DNA from: Actinomycetes bacterium
GTDB lineage: Bacteria; Actinomycetota; Acidimicrobiia; Acidimicrobiales; RAAP-2
NCBI GenBank assembly: GCA_021826255.1
Contig: JAKBAZ010000061.1
Location: 1 to 7,635 of the forward strand
Direction of reading: 5' to 3'
Length of the DNA: 7,635 nucleotides
Shown here piece by piece: positions 6,368-7,635 of the stretch. The stretch's first letter is position 1. Each line of letters begins with the position of its first letter. Under the pieces are notes generated by a model. It was given only the letters and a program-made list of their open reading frames with translations. It was not told the DNA's origin and did no database searches. Both the position numbers and the translations under genes were made by a program.

Positions 6368-7635
6368 TAGCGACGCAGTCGCATTTCGAGCGTGGTCCCC
6401 TCCGGGGTCTCCACGAAACGCGCCGAACCCCCGTGGCGCGCCGCAATGTCCGCGACAATAGTCAGACCCAATCCCGTCCCTCCCGACCCCCTCGAACGCG
6501 ACGCATCGGTGCGGACGAAACGCTGGAAGAGTCGGTCGGACGTCGACACATCAACCGCCTCCCCATCGTTGTGAATCTGGATCACAATGTCACCGACGTC
6601 GTAACTCGCCGACACCGCCACACGGGACCGGGCGAAGCGACTGGCGTTCTCCATCACGTTTCGAACCATGCGGCGAAGGAGCCCCGGATCGCCCCAGAGC
6701 CGAGTAGGTTCGACGAGAGACGAGTCAACGCTGAGGCCGCTGAACTCGCGGAGCCGTCGGGATTCCTCTTCGAGTATCTCGTCGACGTCAACCTCCTCGC
6801 GCCGCATCTCGATTCCGCCCTCGTCACTGCGCGCGAGCCAGAAGAGGTCGTCGACCAGGGCGCTCAGTCGGAGTCCTTCTCGTCTCACGACGTAGGTCAC
6901 TTCACCCCAGTCGGCCCTCTCGGGGGCGTGGGCGGCTCGCTCCACGGTGGCGAGGAGCGTCGTGAGGGGACTGCGGAGTTCGTGGGAAGCGTTGGAGAGA
7001 AACTCCTGTTGAGCTCGAGTATTGGACTCGAGTCGGCCCAGCATCTCGTTCAGCGTGACCGCCGTACGCGATACCACGTCGTCTCCCGCGGGAACCGGGA
7101 TTCTCTCACTGAGATCGCCCGTCGCAATAGCGGCCACCCGGCGACGAATCGCCTCGATCGGACGCATCGCCCGGCCCACGGCCAGCCACACCAACAAGAC
7201 GGCGATGATGACTTCGAGAAGGAGTCGTAGGAGAAAGAATTGACCGAGTAACTGGCTAATTCCCGGGGTGGTCGAGCCGTAGTAGAAGGCGTACACCACG
7301 GCCTGGCCCCGGGGGGTCGGGATCAACAGCGCTCGAGAGACACCCAACTGACCGGCGAGAAAACTCCGGGCGACCCAGGGATTGTGAACAACCTCCAAGC
7401 CGTTGGGGGCGCTATCCGAGGCGATGAAGTGGGCTATCGGAGGGAGGTCGGCGACGTTGGTACTTCGAGCCCACACCGAGTGATTCGTCAAGTCAACAAT
7501 TTGAACGATGACGGGGTGCTTCTCCGTGAACTCCACCGGAGGGCGTCCCTTCACAATGCGCGGCGCCTGGGACACGACCGCCTGGGCCAGCGCCGCGGTG
7601 ACCGAGTTGGTCTCCCTCGTTCGGGTGCTGGACTC
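6364..7635 (-). CDS. Membrane sensor histidine kinase, 5' end off the right edge
   Basis: This is the C-terminal 423 residues of a two-component sensor; the frame is open to the window edge, so the true start lies beyond it. Numbering from the edge, residues 1 to about 130 look extracytoplasmic, with no domain I can name. A membrane helix follows at about 132-154, then a HAMP linker (about 155-205). The dimerisation and phosphorylation helix has NASHELRSPL with H218. The ATPase domain has the N box (N326 and N330 in NVMENA), a short G1 box (NDG, 356-358), the F box LFQRF (369-373) and the G2 box GGTGLGL (385-391). It should autophosphorylate H218 and pass phosphate to a response regulator, probably encoded just off the right edge as in most such pairs. 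A GTG at 7575 is possible but would leave out upstream open frame. It overlaps the ogt stop by four bases. Confidence 0.95.
   Translation of the reverse strand, partial: ESSTRTRETNSVTAALAQAVVSQAPRIVKGRPPVEFTEKHPVIVQIVDLTNHSVWARSTNVADLPPIAHFIASDSAPNGLEVVHNPWVARSFLAGQLGVSRALLIPTPRGQAVVYAFYYGSTTPGISQLLGQFFLLRLLLEVIIAVLLVWLAVGRAMRPIEAIRRRVAAIATGDLSERIPVPAGDDVVSRTAVTLNEMLGRLESNTRAQQEFLSNASHELRSPLTTLLATVERAAHAPERADWGEVTYVVRREGLRLSALVDDLFWLARSDEGGIEMRREEVDVDEILEEESRRLREFSGLSVDSSLVEPTRLWGDPGLLRRMVRNVMENASRFARSRVAVSASYDVGDIVIQIHNDGEAVDVSTSDRLFQRFVRTDASRSRGSGGTGLGLTIVADIAARHGGSARFVETPEGTTLEMRLRRY
6370..6382 (+). terminator. Possible weak terminator hairpin after ogt
   Basis: GCGAC (6370-6374) and GTCGC (6378-6382) form a perfect five-base stem with a three-base loop, followed by ATTT. 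It begins two bases after the ogt stop and lies within the last codons of the convergent histidine kinase gene. The stem is short and the T-run is weak, so a terminator role is tentative. It also partly encodes the Arg-rich end of the kinase, which could explain the sequence. Confidence 0.25.

Noticed and set aside
6358..7230. A 290-codon open frame on the plus strand
   Set aside because: It is antisense to the histidine kinase, whose motifs are complete; its product is rich in Arg, His and Glu with no recognisable domain, as expected of a shadow frame in GC-rich DNA.
103..7337. Sixteen CTCGAG sites, about six times the rough base-composition expectation
   Set aside because: Twelve of them are in-frame Leu-Glu written CTC-GAG, so codon preference explains most of the excess; no methylation or uptake signal is needed.

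Overview
The window reads as ordinary chromosomal DNA from a high-GC bacterium, roughly 60% G+C by eye. It is most likely an actinobacterium. The reasons are many GTG starts, strong use of CTC, GTC and GAG codons, tightly packed genes with 1-13 base overlaps, and a small ferredoxin of the type common in actinobacteria. An Acidimicrobiia-like lineage is possible, but that is inference and cannot be settled here. I see no mobile element, CRISPR array, tRNA or rRNA.

Layout from left to right. (1) A leftward unit covers 1948 down to 1: a 63-residue single-cluster ferredoxin, then gltX (glutamyl-tRNA synthetase), then a YdcF/SanA-like DUF218 membrane protein that runs off the left edge. (2) A rightward aldo/keto reductase (2007-2930) is divergent from the ferredoxin across only 58 bases. 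(3) A leftward three-gene operon (5801 down to 2927) encodes a proton-translocating NAD(P) transhydrogenase with a split alpha subunit: pntAA, pntAB, pntB. (4) A rightward O6-alkylguanine-DNA alkyltransferase, ogt (5894-6367), is divergent from pntAA across 92 bases. (5) A leftward sensor histidine kinase (7635 down to 6364) enters from the right edge.

The genes form standard functional units rather than one new system. The transhydrogenase makes NADPH from NADH using the proton gradient. The aldo/keto reductase would consume NADPH, and the ferredoxin carries single electrons to an unknown partner. GltX charges tRNA-Glu, Ogt repairs alkylated DNA, and the kinase senses an unknown extracytoplasmic signal.

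The most interesting signals are architectural. Genes at the head of transcription units (pntAA, ogt and perhaps the ferredoxin) have TA at exactly -12/-11 from the ATG. pntAA and ogt also lack a clear Shine-Dalgarno sequence, which suggests leaderless transcripts. Most operon-internal genes, and the aldo/keto reductase gene, have good Shine-Dalgarno sequences. Both convergent gene pairs end in a four-base palindrome (CTAG or TTAA) that supplies both stop codons. gltX carries a 9-residue Pro-Trp-Ala-Pro duplication over a GC-rich hairpin. The proposed proton-channel histidine of the transhydrogenase lies in PntAB rather than PntB. I found no convincing undescribed biological system.
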